Below are positions 40,974 to 49,833 of a DNA stretch of 64,000 bases, in pieces. Made by a program: the position numbers and the translations under genes. Every line of letters starts with the position of its first letter. Position 1 is the first letter of the stretch. The stretch is from Desulfotruncus arcticus DSM 17038 (GTDB taxonomy: Bacteria; Bacillota; Desulfotomaculia; Desulfotomaculales; Desulfallaceae): contig NZ_FOOX01000002.1 in NCBI RefSeq assembly GCF_900113335.1, positions 149,635 to 213,634 on the forward strand, in the 5' to 3' direction. The notes beneath the pieces were generated by a model that ran no database searches, was not told the origin of the DNA, and saw nothing but the letters and a program-made list of their open reading frames with translations.

Positions 40974-42086
40974 TTGAAAAAGCTGTTTATTTTAATGGTG
41001 TTGGTTTCAGTAGCGCTGCTTGCCGCGGGGTGCGGCCAAAATTCCACTATGACGGAAGTTGATGCGCCTGAAAATGCGAAATCGGGGGTAAACCAAAATA
41101 CCATGCGGGAGATTACCGATCTGGGCGGCAATGTGGTGCGTCTCCCTGCCGCTGCCGAACTGAACAGGGTGGTTGTTATTTCTCCGCCGCTAGCGTCCAT
41201 AATGTACAGTGTTTTAAAAGATACCAGTAAAATTATCGCCGCCAATCCCCTGACCTTCCGGAACGCCAATCCAGTGATTATCCAGGAGGCATTCCCGTAT
41301 CTAAAAGAAGTTGATACCGGTTTTATCAAGGAGTTCAGCACAAATGCAGAAACAATTTTGAACTTGAAGCCGGATATTGTGTTTTACTATGGGCGGGAAC
41401 AAAAGGCGGGTCTGAAGGATTTGACCATTCCCGTTGTGGATTTTATGGACCCGGAGGACAGGAATCCCGTAAGCATGACAGTCAAATGGGAGGAACTGAT
41501 CAGTGCAATTTTTGAAATAAAAAATGAAGCTTCGATACAAGTGGAATGGGAGAAGGCGGAAAAGCGGCTGGAATCTTCCTTGCAGCAGGTACAGGGACAA
41601 AAATTAAAGGGTTTAATGATCTTTAATAATGTCAGCAATAAAATTACCGTTTCCGGAAATGGTTCCTACGGAGATTACTGGCTGGAAATGAGCGGCCTGA
41701 TCAATGCGGCCGACAGCGTCAGCGGGGAAAAGGAAGTGGTTATGGAGCAAATTTATCAGTGGAACCCGGACGTCATTTATATTTTTATGGGCGCACCCGC
41801 TTCGGATTACCTGCGGGGAATTCCGGGGCAAAACTGGTCCCTGGTCAAAGCGGTCAAGGAAAAACGGGTGTATGATATGCCCCAAGGTATCTTTTCCTGG
41901 GCTTCGCCCAATGCCGATTCGCCGCTGACGGCGCAGTGGATGGCTTCTAAAAGCTACCCGGATCATATCAGCGCCGAAAAGTTCAAAGATTTACTTGCGG
42001 ATTACTATCAAAACCGTTACAAAATGACACTATCCGATGATTTGGTCAACAGCATACTGGAGCCGCATCAAACAGGAAAGCCATAA
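40974..42086 (+). CDS. iron/tetrapyrrole-type ABC transporter binding lipoprotein
   Basis: A 370-residue periplasmic-binding-protein of the FepB/BtuF fold (PF01497). The start is TTG 40974 (AGGTGG site) giving a lipoprotein signal peptide with lipobox LLAAGC; the frame upstream runs through the Fur box and is not coding. Body motifs are ITDLGGNVVRLP, ETILNLKPDIVFYY, the MTVKWEELISAIFE helix and QIYQWNPDVIYIFMGAP. The ligand could be a ferric siderophore, heme or corrinoid; sequence alone does not say. It heads an operon with a methyltransferase, MarR, permease and ATPase under the Fur box. Confidence 0.85.
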   Translation: MKKLFILMVLVSVALLAAGCGQNSTMTEVDAPENAKSGVNQNTMREITDLGGNVVRLPAAAELNRVVVISPPLASIMYSVLKDTSKIIAANPLTFRNANPVIIQEAFPYLKEVDTGFIKEFSTNAETILNLKPDIVFYYGREQKAGLKDLTIPVVDFMDPEDRNPVSMTVKWEELISAIFEIKNEASIQVEWEKAEKRLESSLQQVQGQKLKGLMIFNNVSNKITVSGNGSYGDYWLEMSGLINAADSVSGEKEVVMEQIYQWNPDVIYIFMGAPASDYLRGIPGQNWSLVKAVKEKRVYDMPQGIFSWASPNADSPLTAQWMASKSYPDHISAEKFKDLLADYYQNRYKMTLSDDLVNSILEPHQTGKP

Positions 42087-42151
42087 TGCGCTAAAGATGT
42101 AGTTGGGGAAAGTGCACTTTCCATAAATATAAAAAGGAGTTGAGGTATTCG

Positions 42152-43174
42152 ATGCATACGGTGGAATTGAGCCCAAAGGTGTTTTACCAAAGGATCCAGG
42201 AATATCAGGAAGCGCAGCTTTTATTTGCCGGAATCAGGCTGGATGTATTTTCTCATTTGCAGGATTATTCCAGCCCCGGGGAGGTTGCCGCCCATACCGG
42301 CTATCATGAGCGAAACCTCCGGCTTTTTTTGAACAGCCTCGCATCCATCGGGCTGCTGGATATGCAAAACGGCAGGTATAAAAACAAACCTGCGGCGGAC
42401 GAATATTTAAACAGGAATAGCGATACTTACCTGGGAGATTATATTCTGTTTCGGGAGAGGATGACGGGGTTGGAGCATGTGGAAGAAAGAGTCAGAAACG
42501 GGCCTGTCGCCGAAGTGGAGCAAAGCAACGACGGACTTGGCGTCTATGATTTTTATACCCTGGCCAAGCTGACCGCCAGGGAAATGTATACGGGCAGGGT
42601 GCAATCTTTTTTAAAGGCAGCGGAATGTTTGCTGAATAAAAATGAGCCGGTCAAAGTCCTTGATTTGGGCGGCGGGCCGGGAGTTATGGCCATTGAATTG
42701 ATTAAGAACTATCCCGGAGCTGAAGGGGTGGTGTTTGAGCATCCGGAAGTGGCGCGGGTGCCTGAGGAAACGGTTAAAGCGGCGGGACTGGAAGGGCGCA
42801 TTGGAATTGTTGCGGGAGACTTTTTGTCGGATGACATAGGAAAACACTATGATCTGATTATTGCTTCGGGAATATTGGATTTCGCCAAAGAAAATATAAA
42901 TTCCATGGCGGACAAACTGTACCGGGCCTTGAAGCCTTCCGGATATCTTTACCTGGTGTCCCATGACGTGAGCGAAGATTTCCTGTCGCCGAAGGAATCC
43001 ATTGTCGGGTGGCTGTCGGGACAACTGGACGGGCTCAATGTTTTACTCTGCAAGACAAGTATTGACAGTGCTTTAATGGCGGCCGGATTTGAAAGCTTGA
43101 ATAAAGATAGGATTGCAGGAATGATGAATAATCTGCAGGGAGAATTCTATGTCAAAGGACAGGGCAATGAATGA
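42152..43174 (+). CDS. SAM-dependent methyltransferase with dimerisation domain
   Basis: A 340-residue O-methyltransferase-like protein. The N-terminal winged-helix dimerisation part (LLFAGIRLDVFSHL, AAHTGYHERNLRLFLNSLAS) precedes a class I SAM domain with VLDLGGGPGVMAIEL (motif I), FEHPEV (acidic residue of motif II) and the LYRALKPSGYLYLV segment. Start at ATG 42152 (TTGAGG); TTG 42140 abuts AAAGGAG. It lies inside an iron-importer operon, so it may modify the imported siderophore or tetrapyrrole, an unusual companion. The substrate is not predictable. Confidence 0.8.
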   Translation: MHTVELSPKVFYQRIQEYQEAQLLFAGIRLDVFSHLQDYSSPGEVAAHTGYHERNLRLFLNSLASIGLLDMQNGRYKNKPAADEYLNRNSDTYLGDYILFRERMTGLEHVEERVRNGPVAEVEQSNDGLGVYDFYTLAKLTAREMYTGRVQSFLKAAECLLNKNEPVKVLDLGGGPGVMAIELIKNYPGAEGVVFEHPEVARVPEETVKAAGLEGRIGIVAGDFLSDDIGKHYDLIIASGILDFAKENINSMADKLYRALKPSGYLYLVSHDVSEDFLSPKESIVGWLSGQLDGLNVLLCKTSIDSALMAAGFESLNKDRIAGMMNNLQGEFYVKGQGNE

Positions 43175-43613
43175 TAAGGCCAATAAAATTATGAATGAGC
43201 TGATCAAACTGATTGAAGTAGTGGCGAATGGAAAAAGGAAGGTATTTGACTGCGGGGGGGTTTTGCTTTACAGGGGGGAAATCCATATGCTGAAAAAGGT
43301 CGGGGATGCTCCAGGAATTTATATCTCGGAGATGGCCAGGCATTTTAACGTTACCCGGGCGGTTGTGTCCAAGACTGTTATCAAGCTGGAAAGAGAGGGC
43401 CTGGTGCGCAAGGAAGCGGATCCCGTCGATAAAAAGCTGGCCTGCCTGTACCTGACTCAGAAGGGGCGGAAGGCCTGCGCTATTCACAATGCGCTTCACC
43501 GTGCAAGTGACAGCGACATCTTTGAGTTTTTGGATGCATTAAAAAGTGAGGAAATGGATGTTATTGAAGCATTCATGAAAGAAGCAAATAAAATGGTACA
43601 GCATCATTTTTAG
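43167..43613 (+). CDS. MarR-family regulator in the importer operon
   Basis: A 148-residue winged-helix regulator; ATG 43167 with AAAGGACAGG upstream overlaps the methyltransferase stop by 8 bases. Key parts are APGIYISEMARHFNVTRAVV (helix-turn-helix) and SKTVIKLEREGLVRKEADPV-DKK wing. MarR members of this type are often iron, redox or ligand sensors. Its position suggests it regulates the operon in answer to the transported compound, in addition to Fur. Confidence 0.85.
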   Translation: MNDKANKIMNELIKLIEVVANGKRKVFDCGGVLLYRGEIHMLKKVGDAPGIYISEMARHFNVTRAVVSKTVIKLEREGLVRKEADPVDKKLACLYLTQKGRKACAIHNALHRASDSDIFEFLDALKSEEMDVIEAFMKEANKMVQHHF

Positions 43614-43670
43614 AAGCCGGATACACCCCGCATAAGAAGGAAAAGCAATGAACAACAGGAGGATCGAATT

Positions 43671-44732
43671 TTGCACAACAATTTACAAGAAGGCTGCACC
43701 ATGGAGATAACGGAGAAAAACATGAGAAATCGAGGGAAAGTAGTGTTTATCGTACTTGTGTGCATGCTGGCGGTATTGTTTTTGGCCTCCATCTGCATCG
43801 GCAGATATACGGTAGCGCCTTTCTTGGCTTTTAAAATATTATTGTCCTGCATATTGCCGTTGGACTCAACATGGGGAGAGATTGAGCAAGCAGTGGTTAT
43901 GGAAATGCGTTTGCCAAGGGCTTTAATGGCCATGCTGATAGGAGCGGGTTTATCGGCGGGCGGGGCGTCCTTCCAGGGGCTTTTTGGGAATCCGCTGGTA
44001 AGCCCTCATATACTGGGAGTTTCGGCGGGCGCGGGTTTTGGCGCTGCATTGGGGATATTGATCTCGGGAAATATGTTTTTCATACAGGGCATGGCTTTAA
44101 TTTTCGGCATAGCGGCGGTAGTGGCAACCTGGCTGATCAGCAGATTGAAATCGGGCTCGCAGCTGTTTATGCTGATACTGGCAGGAGTAATTACGGGTGC
44201 TCTTTTTGAAGCGCTGATTTCCTTAATTAAATATGTTGCGGACCCGGAACAAAAGCTGCCCGCAATTGTATTCTGGTTGATGGGCAGCATGTCCGGAATC
44301 ACCCGTGAAAATATGGGGCTTGGCATACCCTTAATCCTGCTGGGGATTATTACCCTGCTTCTTCTCCGGTGGAAAATAAATATTCTCTCCCTATCGGATG
44401 ATGAAGCCAGATCACTGGGAGTAGATATCGTCAAGCTGAGAATTGCGGTTATCGGAGCTGCAACATTGATAACAGCCGTGTCGGTTTCAATATGCGGAAT
44501 CATAGGATGGGTGGGGCTTGTTGTGCCGCATATCAGCAGGATGATCGTAGGGAATGATTATAAAGCATTGCTGCCGGCAAGTGCGGCCATTGGTGCTTTG
44601 TACCTGCTGCTGATAGACAATATCGCCAGAGCTGCAACGGCGGCGGAAATTCCTTTGTCCATTCTTACGGCAATCCTGGGTGCGCCATTTTTTATCTTTT
44701 TGCTGAGAAAGACCGGAGGAAACTGGAAATGA
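43671..44732 (+). CDS. FecCD-type ABC transporter permease
   Basis: A 353-residue permease with about ten membrane helices, family BtuC/FecCD (PF01032). Diagnostic segments are MRLPRALMAMLIGAGLSAGG, FQGLFGNPLVSPHILGVSAG and GWVGLVVPHISRMIVGNDYK (coupling helix). The start is TTG 43671 behind CAGGAGG; ATG 43701 is an alternative. It overlaps the ATPase gene by 4 bases (ATGA). A homodimer would form the importer channel with the lipoprotein at 40974. Confidence 0.9.
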   Translation: MHNNLQEGCTMEITEKNMRNRGKVVFIVLVCMLAVLFLASICIGRYTVAPFLAFKILLSCILPLDSTWGEIEQAVVMEMRLPRALMAMLIGAGLSAGGASFQGLFGNPLVSPHILGVSAGAGFGAALGILISGNMFFIQGMALIFGIAAVVATWLISRLKSGSQLFMLILAGVITGALFEALISLIKYVADPEQKLPAIVFWLMGSMSGITRENMGLGIPLILLGIITLLLLRWKINILSLSDDEARSLGVDIVKLRIAVIGAATLITAVSVSICGIIGWVGLVVPHISRMIVGNDYKALLPASAAIGALYLLLIDNIARAATAAEIPLSILTAILGAPFFIFLLRKTGGNWK

Positions 44733-45526
44733 AGCTAAGTGTTAAAAACGCGAGTTTTCGATACCATAGGGGGAGGACGCTGTTTGATAAGGTGGATTTT
44801 TCCATCCACAGTGGAAAAATTATGACCATTCTGGGACCCAACGGAGTGGGCAAAACTACTTTTTTACGCTGCCTGATGGGCTTCCTGCGCTGGACAAAAG
44901 GAGAAACCTTCATCGATAATCGTCCTTTGAGTTCTATAAAACAATCGCAATTGTGGAAAAGGATGGCCTACGTTCCCCAGGCCAAAGGAGTGAATTTTCC
45001 GTACACAGTGCTGGAAATGGTGTTGATGGGCAGGTCGCCCCACTTGGGTGTTTTTTCTGTACCTTCAGTCCGGGACAAGAAAACAGCCCAAGAGGCTTTG
45101 TGTGAGATTGGGATCGGCAGCCTTGCCCATAAGGCCTGCAATGAAATAAGCGGAGGGGAGCTGCAAATGGTCCTGATAGCCAGAGCTCTTTCCGCCGAAC
45201 CCGGCTTGTTGATTCTTGATGAGCCGGAATCCAATCTGGACTTAAGGAATCAACTGCTTATCCTGGATATGCTGGTTAAACTGGCCCGGCAGAAACAGGT
45301 GGCTTGCATCATAAATACCCACTATCCGCAGCATGCCTTGCGCATATCTGATCAAACCCTGCTGCTGGGCACCGGTCCGAAGCACATTTTTGGCCCTACA
45401 AAGGAAATCATAACTGAAAACAATTTAAGAGATTATTTTGGAGTGGACGCTCTCATTGTGAAGGGAGAAAAGGCGAATCAAGAGTCAAATGCAATAATTC
45501 CTTTTGCTGTTTTATCCGATTGTTAA
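44729..45526 (+). CDS. ABC transporter ATPase of the FepC/BtuD type
   Basis: A 265-residue nucleotide-binding subunit: Walker A GPNGVGKTTF, Q-loop YVPQAKG, signature ISGGELQMV (usual GGQRQ variant), Walker B LLILDEPES, and the H-loop in INTHYPQHAL. It overlaps the permease stop and is the last gene of the operon. The next gene has its own promoter and Fur box. Confidence 0.9.
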   Translation: MKLSVKNASFRYHRGRTLFDKVDFSIHSGKIMTILGPNGVGKTTFLRCLMGFLRWTKGETFIDNRPLSSIKQSQLWKRMAYVPQAKGVNFPYTVLEMVLMGRSPHLGVFSVPSVRDKKTAQEALCEIGIGSLAHKACNEISGGELQMVLIARALSAEPGLLILDEPESNLDLRNQLLILDMLVKLARQKQVACIINTHYPQHALRISDQTLLLGTGPKHIFGPTKEIITENNLRDYFGVDALIVKGEKANQESNAIIPFAVLSDC

Positions 45527-45537
45527 GAAAAAATCAA

Positions 45538-45566
45538 TTGACTAATAAGTTATTGTCATATATTAT
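45538..45566 (+). promoter_or_regulatory. sigma-A promoter of the AraC-type activator
   Basis: TTGACT (45538-45543) and TATTAT (45561-45566) are spaced by 17 bases, close to the ideal housekeeping promoter. A Fur box begins 7 bases downstream of the -10, so bound Fur would cover the start point. Confidence 0.75.
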
Positions 45567-45572
45567 AAAAAT

Positions 45573-45591
45573 GAGAATGATTATTATTATC
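45573..45591. promoter_or_regulatory. Fur box at the AraC activator promoter
   Basis: GAGAATGATTATTATTATC matches the Fur consensus at 16 of 19 positions and overlaps the predicted transcription start. Confidence 0.7.
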
Positions 45592-45617
45592 ATTTCATAT
45601 TTATCGAAAGGGTAATG

Positions 45618-46613
45618 ATGATGATGGAGAATGCAGTTCAAAAATATAAGGTATATAATCCCAAAAACGAAAATTGTCCTGTATGCACCGTACTAAACAG
45701 TATATACAGAACAAATTCGTTTCAAAAAGAGATGAAAATACCTGAAGAAGCCGGAAAGGGCTATTATCGAAGAATTATTCTTAAACCCTCAATGGAAGTA
45801 TTTATAGCCGATGTGACGTTTTCTGAAAGTATGACGATGGGGGGAGGATCGAGCAATCCCGAGTATTGCCTTGCTTTTTGTCTGGGAGAAGCATTCCAGT
45901 GGAGATCAGAAGGGAACAAAAAAGAATACGAGATAGAATGTGGGGAAAACTATATTTTCCAGGGCAACCAGGGGAATAATATATGCAGCTATAATCCGGG
46001 ACAGCGGTTTTACGGGCTTACTATACATTTGGACTCGGAAATAATAGCAAGTTTTATTCACCATATGGGAAAGGAATACCCTCGTACCGGACAGTCTTAT
46101 GGAAGCGGTGTTTTTTACAAGAGAAAATTCTCGCCGGCTGTCAAGTTGATTCTGAATGAGATTGCTAATTGTCCTTACCGGGATCATATAAAAAGAATTT
46201 ATCTTGAAGGAAAAATATTGGAGCTAATCGCTGTTTATCTGAATGAACTAATCCTGGAAAACGGATCGCATTGTTCCTCAGCCAAACTTTCTTCATTTGA
46301 TACAGAGTCGCTTCATAAAGCCAGAAGGATTCTTGATGAAAATATTACATCTCCACCAACGATAGGAAAGCTGGCCAGGTTGGTACATCTTAATGAATAT
46401 AAGCTAAAAACAGGCTTTAAGGAATTGTTTGGCATGCCTGTTCATGCCTATATCATTGATAAAAGGCTGGAGACGGCACGGTTCTTGATGGAGGATAAAA
46501 AGCTGGGAGTCACTGAAGCGGTACTGCTGGTAGGTTATAGTGACGCCAGCCACTTTGCGGAAAAATTCAGAAAGAAATACGGTGTCAATCCATCGAAATG
46601 CACTAAAGGCTAA
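45618..46613 (+). CDS. PchR/YbtA-like AraC-family activator
   Basis: A 331-residue regulator (AAAGGG site; four ATGs in a row at 45615-45626 leave the exact start open). The N-terminal 200 residues are an AraC ligand domain with the GxNYIFQGNQG-type segment seen in siderophore-responsive regulators. The C-terminal 100 residues carry both helix-turn-helices (IGKLARLVHLNEYKLKTGFK, then VTEAVLLVGYSDASHFAEKF). Such proteins activate siderophore uptake genes when the siderophore is inside. Its Fur-blocked promoter and neighbours fit that model. Confidence 0.83.
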   Translation: MMMENAVQKYKVYNPKNENCPVCTVLNSIYRTNSFQKEMKIPEEAGKGYYRRIILKPSMEVFIADVTFSESMTMGGGSSNPEYCLAFCLGEAFQWRSEGNKKEYEIECGENYIFQGNQGNNICSYNPGQRFYGLTIHLDSEIIASFIHHMGKEYPRTGQSYGSGVFYKRKFSPAVKLILNEIANCPYRDHIKRIYLEGKILELIAVYLNELILENGSHCSSAKLSSFDTESLHKARRILDENITSPPTIGKLARLVHLNEYKLKTGFKELFGMPVHAYIIDKRLETARFLMEDKKLGVTEAVLLVGYSDASHFAEKFRKKYGVNPSKCTKG

Positions 46614-46643
46614 CCGGCATTTATTACCCGGCCAACAAGATTT

Positions 46644-46889
46644 TTACTTTTTAATATATCTTTTTATTGGTTTATATAGAATTATGGCAATTATAAAAAG
46701 TATTAAAATAATAATAGTCTCAAAATCAAATATTGGCTCATTTGTTAGATAAATGGTTGTTGGTCCATCAGCACCGCCTATAATGCAAACGCTTGTGCCT
46801 ATTGGTAATAGTATCTTGGCAATAATAAATAGAAATATAAAAATAGCTGCACACGACATCAAATGTTTACTAAAATTCCAGGTTTTCAT
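46644..46889 (-). CDS. small two-helix membrane protein with GGADGPT motif
   Basis: An 81-residue protein started at ATG 46889 (GGAGG 5 bases away); ATG 46901 is further from any site. Two membrane helices (about residues 10-28 and 56-75) flank a loop with CIIGGADGPTTIYLT. GGADGPT is the signature loop of sodium-pumping decarboxylase beta subunits, but here it stands alone in a very short protein of a kind seen scattered in Firmicutes. Function unknown. Confidence 0.65.
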   Translation of the reverse strand: MKTWNFSKHLMSCAAIFIFLFIIAKILLPIGTSVCIIGGADGPTTIYLTNEPIFDFETIIILILFIIAIILYKPIKRYIKK

Positions 46890-46946
46890 ATAGTCCTCCA
46901 TGGAAGTGTGGTTGGAAATACAAGGAATGTTTTTTTACCTTTATCT

Positions 46947-47471
46947 TTACGGCTTAAATTTCATCAGTATATGTTCTGAAACCCCTTCCTTAAAAAGGTT
47001 GGGGATAAGACCTACATTTGTGTATCCAAGTCTATTATAAAGCTGCTGCGCTCGCTGATTAAAATCACTGACCAGGATAAAAACTCTTGTGGCATTAGTG
47101 AAGCCGATCTTTTCAAAGTAGTTGAGTAATGCGGTTCCTATTCCTTGACCTCGGTACTGCTGCTTGACAGCCAAAATCTTACAATAAGGAAACTGGTTAA
47201 ATGCTCCATTTAGAACTATTCATATGAACCCAAGGCACTGGTCATTTTCATCTACTGCAACAAATATCTCACCTTGGTTTATCCCTTCAGCCAAACGAGA
47301 TTTGAGTAAATCAACGGGAGGGCTGTATACTTGCCCCAACCTGGAATTTGCATAAGCGTCTTTACATGCCTGCAAATGATCAAGAGTCCCTGAAATAATA
47401 TTGATATTCAACGAAACTTCCTCCTCGAAACCTGATTTAGGTATCATAAACCTCAGCTCAGAAATTATCAT
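46947..47471 (-). pseudogene. GNAT acetyltransferase interrupted by an in-frame TGA
   Basis: One continuous minus-strand frame encodes an acetyltransferase of about 174 residues. The N-terminal part ends NDQCLGFI, then TGA (47220-47222), then IVLNGAFNQFPYCKILAVKQ continues into the acetyl-CoA motif QYRGQGIGTALL and DFNQRAQQLYNRLGY. A TGG to TGA change (Trp in GFIWIV) explains it. No selenocysteine context is evident. Recently inactivated, or a sequencing error at one base. Confidence 0.8.
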
Positions 47472-47674
47472 TATTGCACCTAATCAATTCTTACAAATCA
47501 ATAATCTAATTAATGCCGTTTTAAGAAACAATATACTCATTCAAACAGTCATTTTTGTTTACCGGTAAAGAGACTTGATCAAAAACATAGGTTTTCTTTT
47601 TCAATAAGATATTAACAATTCCTGCATCATAAGCTAAAAAAAATACATATGAATTTACGCTAAAGTGTGACAAA

Positions 47675-47700
47675 GGAGCCTGACCGCGCGGCCAGACTCC
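47675..47700 (-). terminator. terminator of the cupin gene
   Basis: On the minus strand GGAGTCTGGCC pairs with GGTCAGGCTCC around GCGC, with TTTGTC after. It starts 13 bases downstream of the cupin stop. Confidence 0.7.
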
Positions 47701-47712
47701 CCAAAATTATTT

Positions 47713-48054
47713 TTAGTCCCCTTTGGGATTCACTGTATTTCCTTCGACCATGAGAACTACTGTTTTTTCATTGGCTCTCGTGCGATGTATTACTTTTCTT
47801 GGGACAGTATAGCCCTGGTTTGGCAGCAATTCCAGTGTCTCGTGTTCAAGATCCAGCAATAATTTCCCTTCAATAACCAAAAAGAATTCATCTTCCTTAT
47901 CGTGCTTGTGCCAGTGAAATTCCCCTTCCAATATTCCCACCCGAACTAGGCAGTCATTCACTTCTGCTAGGGAGTAATTCACCCATTTTTCCTTACAACT
48001 TGCCATTATTTTAGATACATCTATTAGTGTAGAATGTCCTAATTTTCCCTCCAT
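47713..48054 (-). CDS. small cupin-domain protein
   Basis: A 113-residue single cupin with GGGGGG 10 bases before ATG. Metal-binding motif 1 reads GEFHWHKHDKEDEFFLVIEG (two His, Glu), and motif 2 ends YTVPRKVIHRTRA (His). Such small cupins bind a metal and act as isomerases, mannose-6-phosphate-type enzymes or sensors; nothing in the context fixes the role. It stands alone with its own terminator. Confidence 0.8.
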   Translation of the reverse strand: MEGKLGHSTLIDVSKIMASCKEKWVNYSLAEVNDCLVRVGILEGEFHWHKHDKEDEFFLVIEGKLLLDLEHETLELLPNQGYTVPRKVIHRTRANEKTVVLMVEGNTVNPKGD

Positions 48055-48106
48055 AAGTAATCAACCCCCCAATTTTTATTTACTAAAAATCCTGGAATAC
48101 ACAATT

Positions 48107-48553
48107 CTAGCCCATACCCCTACATCTGGCCGGGGCAGCTCTGGCTTTCGTTTTGGCTTTGGCATTAAATTTGGCGGCGTCGATGATAAATCTTTCGTGC
48201 CTTCCCTCGGAAATCTTGTCGACTCCATCATCGGCAACAATATAAAAAATTAGTTTCCTTCCCTCCACTTTTTCCAACTTCACCTGTACGGTAACGGTCA
48301 GGCCGGGCGGGGTGGCGGCTTGGTGGCTCAATTTAACATCAATCCCCACGGTTTGCTCATTGGGCCAGTCAATATAAGGGTTAATAGCTTGAATACAGGC
48401 CCATTCAAATAACCCAACCATGAACCCGGTGGCTAAAACTTTAGGCATAAGTCTGAATTCAGGCGATTCGGGGTAAAGAAAAGGAACAGTTTTACTTTCC
48501 GGAATTTTGAATTTGAACTCGAAAGAAAGGCCGGGGTATAAAGAAACTCCCAT
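48107..48553 (-). CDS. FlK-like hot-dog thioesterase
   Basis: A 148-residue protein started at ATG 48553 (AAGGAGG, 8-base spacing); the open frame to 48664 extends into the divergent promoter and is not used. It matches the fluoroacetyl-CoA thioesterase-like family: LATGFMVGLFEWACIQAI, EQTVGIDVKLSHQAATPPG (with the catalytic-type His) and DGVDKISEGRHERFII. Members hydrolyse small acyl-CoA esters. The divergent LysR gene probably controls it. Confidence 0.8.
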   Translation of the reverse strand: MGVSLYPGLSFEFKFKIPESKTVPFLYPESPEFRLMPKVLATGFMVGLFEWACIQAINPYIDWPNEQTVGIDVKLSHQAATPPGLTVTVQVKLEKVEGRKLIFYIVADDGVDKISEGRHERFIIDAAKFNAKAKTKARAAPARCRGMG

Positions 48554-48678
48554 TAGATAATGCCTCCTTAATCTAATATTTGCTTCTAATTTAGCATGAG
48601 CTCTGTTATTATACAAATTAATAGATATAATATTATTTATTAATTGTGCTAATATATTATTCAATGGGGGTGATTCAC

Positions 48679-49596
48679 ATGGAGTGGCAGCAGATCATTG
48701 GATTCTATCATGTGGCCAATCTTAGAAGCTTCACCAAAGCTGCCGGGGCCACATTTCGAACCCAATCTGCGCTGACTCAGCAAATCAAGGCTCTGGAAGA
48801 AGAATTGGACTGCCCACTGTTCGAAAGAATCGGCAAGCGCAAACTGTTGCTCACCCCCCAGGGCGAAAGGTTTCTTGCGTTTTCTCAGGCAGTCCTGGCG
48901 CAGTACGATGGATTGCTGGAAGAACTAAATGAACTTAAAGGCCTTCAAAAAGGCCGGTTAAAATTAGCCGCTCCGTTTACCACCCTTTACCATCTTTTGT
49001 CGGACACATTAGCAGATTTCATAAAACAATTTCCGCATGTTGAGCTGTCTTTGTTTGACCGGTCGCAACATAACGTGATTGATCTTGTTAAAAACGGAGA
49101 AATAGATTTTGGCATCGCTCTTGAATCAATGGTTCCCCAAGATTTGCAAAAAATCCGGTGGAAAAAGGTAGAGCCTGTCTTATTGATACCTCAAGGACAC
49201 CCCCTGGGCAGGGTAAAACGGGTTTCTATGAGGCGGATTGCCCAATATCCTCTGATTTTGCCTCCCAAAAGCTCTGAGTATACCGGCCGCAGGAGGTTGG
49301 AGGAGCTTTTTCAGAAGTATAATCTAAATTACCGCATGATCATGGAATCTTCCAACGTCGAACTGAGTTCTCTATATGTTGAGAAGGGGCTGGGCATATC
49401 TTTTGCCACCATTGTGACAGATTTGCCTTTGTTTAAAAGTAGAAAGCTGGAGTATATTCCTCTGCATCATTATTTCGAACCGGAATATATTTCAGTGTTA
49501 ATCAGAAAGGATAAAGTCTTTACGTCGTTTAAGAGCGGCTTCTTAAACATTTTGTTAGGTAAATCGGATATCATGAAATTCAGTCCACCGGACTAA
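48679..49596 (+). CDS. LysR-family transcriptional regulator
   Basis: A 305-residue regulator, start ATG 48679 (GGGGGTGA site). The winged helix spans residues 1-60 (FYHVANLRSFTKAAGATFRT, QSALTQQIKALEEELDCPLF, ER) and a periplasmic-binding-like effector domain follows. It is transcribed divergently from the thioesterase across a 125-bp AT-rich gap (48554-48678), the classical LysR arrangement, so the thioesterase is the likely target. Confidence 0.88.
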   Translation: MEWQQIIGFYHVANLRSFTKAAGATFRTQSALTQQIKALEEELDCPLFERIGKRKLLLTPQGERFLAFSQAVLAQYDGLLEELNELKGLQKGRLKLAAPFTTLYHLLSDTLADFIKQFPHVELSLFDRSQHNVIDLVKNGEIDFGIALESMVPQDLQKIRWKKVEPVLLIPQGHPLGRVKRVSMRRIAQYPLILPPKSSEYTGRRRLEELFQKYNLNYRMIMESSNVELSSLYVEKGLGISFATIVTDLPLFKSRKLEYIPLHHYFEPEYISVLIRKDKVFTSFKSGFLNILLGKSDIMKFSPPD

Positions 49597-49692
49597 TCTT
49601 CAAAGTATCTGGCTTTCGTACCATTAGCTCCATTGCAATGATTCGTTCCAATTTGTCATCATAATATATCCATGATCAAGTAATTAACTTTA

Positions 49693-49735
49693 GGCACAGT
49701 GAAGAAACGGCTTCTCTGTGTCTAAAATGCTTTTT
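49693..49735 (+). terminator. terminator after the LysR gene
   Basis: CACAGTGAAG and CTTCTCTGTG pair with one mismatch around a 6-base loop; TCTAAAATGCTTTTT follows. Confidence 0.6.
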
Positions 49736-49790
49736 GGCATAAAACTGATCCTTTTTGGCGTAGAAGAAGAGCTGAAAATGAGATATTATT

Positions 49791-49809
49791 GATAATGATA
49801 ATCAATATC
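49791..49809. promoter_or_regulatory. Fur box before the ABC transporter pair
   Basis: GATAATGATAATCAATATC matches the Fur consensus at 18 of 19 positions, the best site in the window. It lies 24 bases before the ATG of the small ORF at 49834. Confidence 0.85.
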
Positions 49810-49833
49810 AATAATGATTACGGAGGTAACAAC

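Noticed and set aside
46947-47471. Selenocysteine at the in-frame TGA of the acetyltransferase
   Set aside because: The acetyltransferase family has no Cys or Sec there, Trp fits the context, and no stem-loop is evident after the codon.
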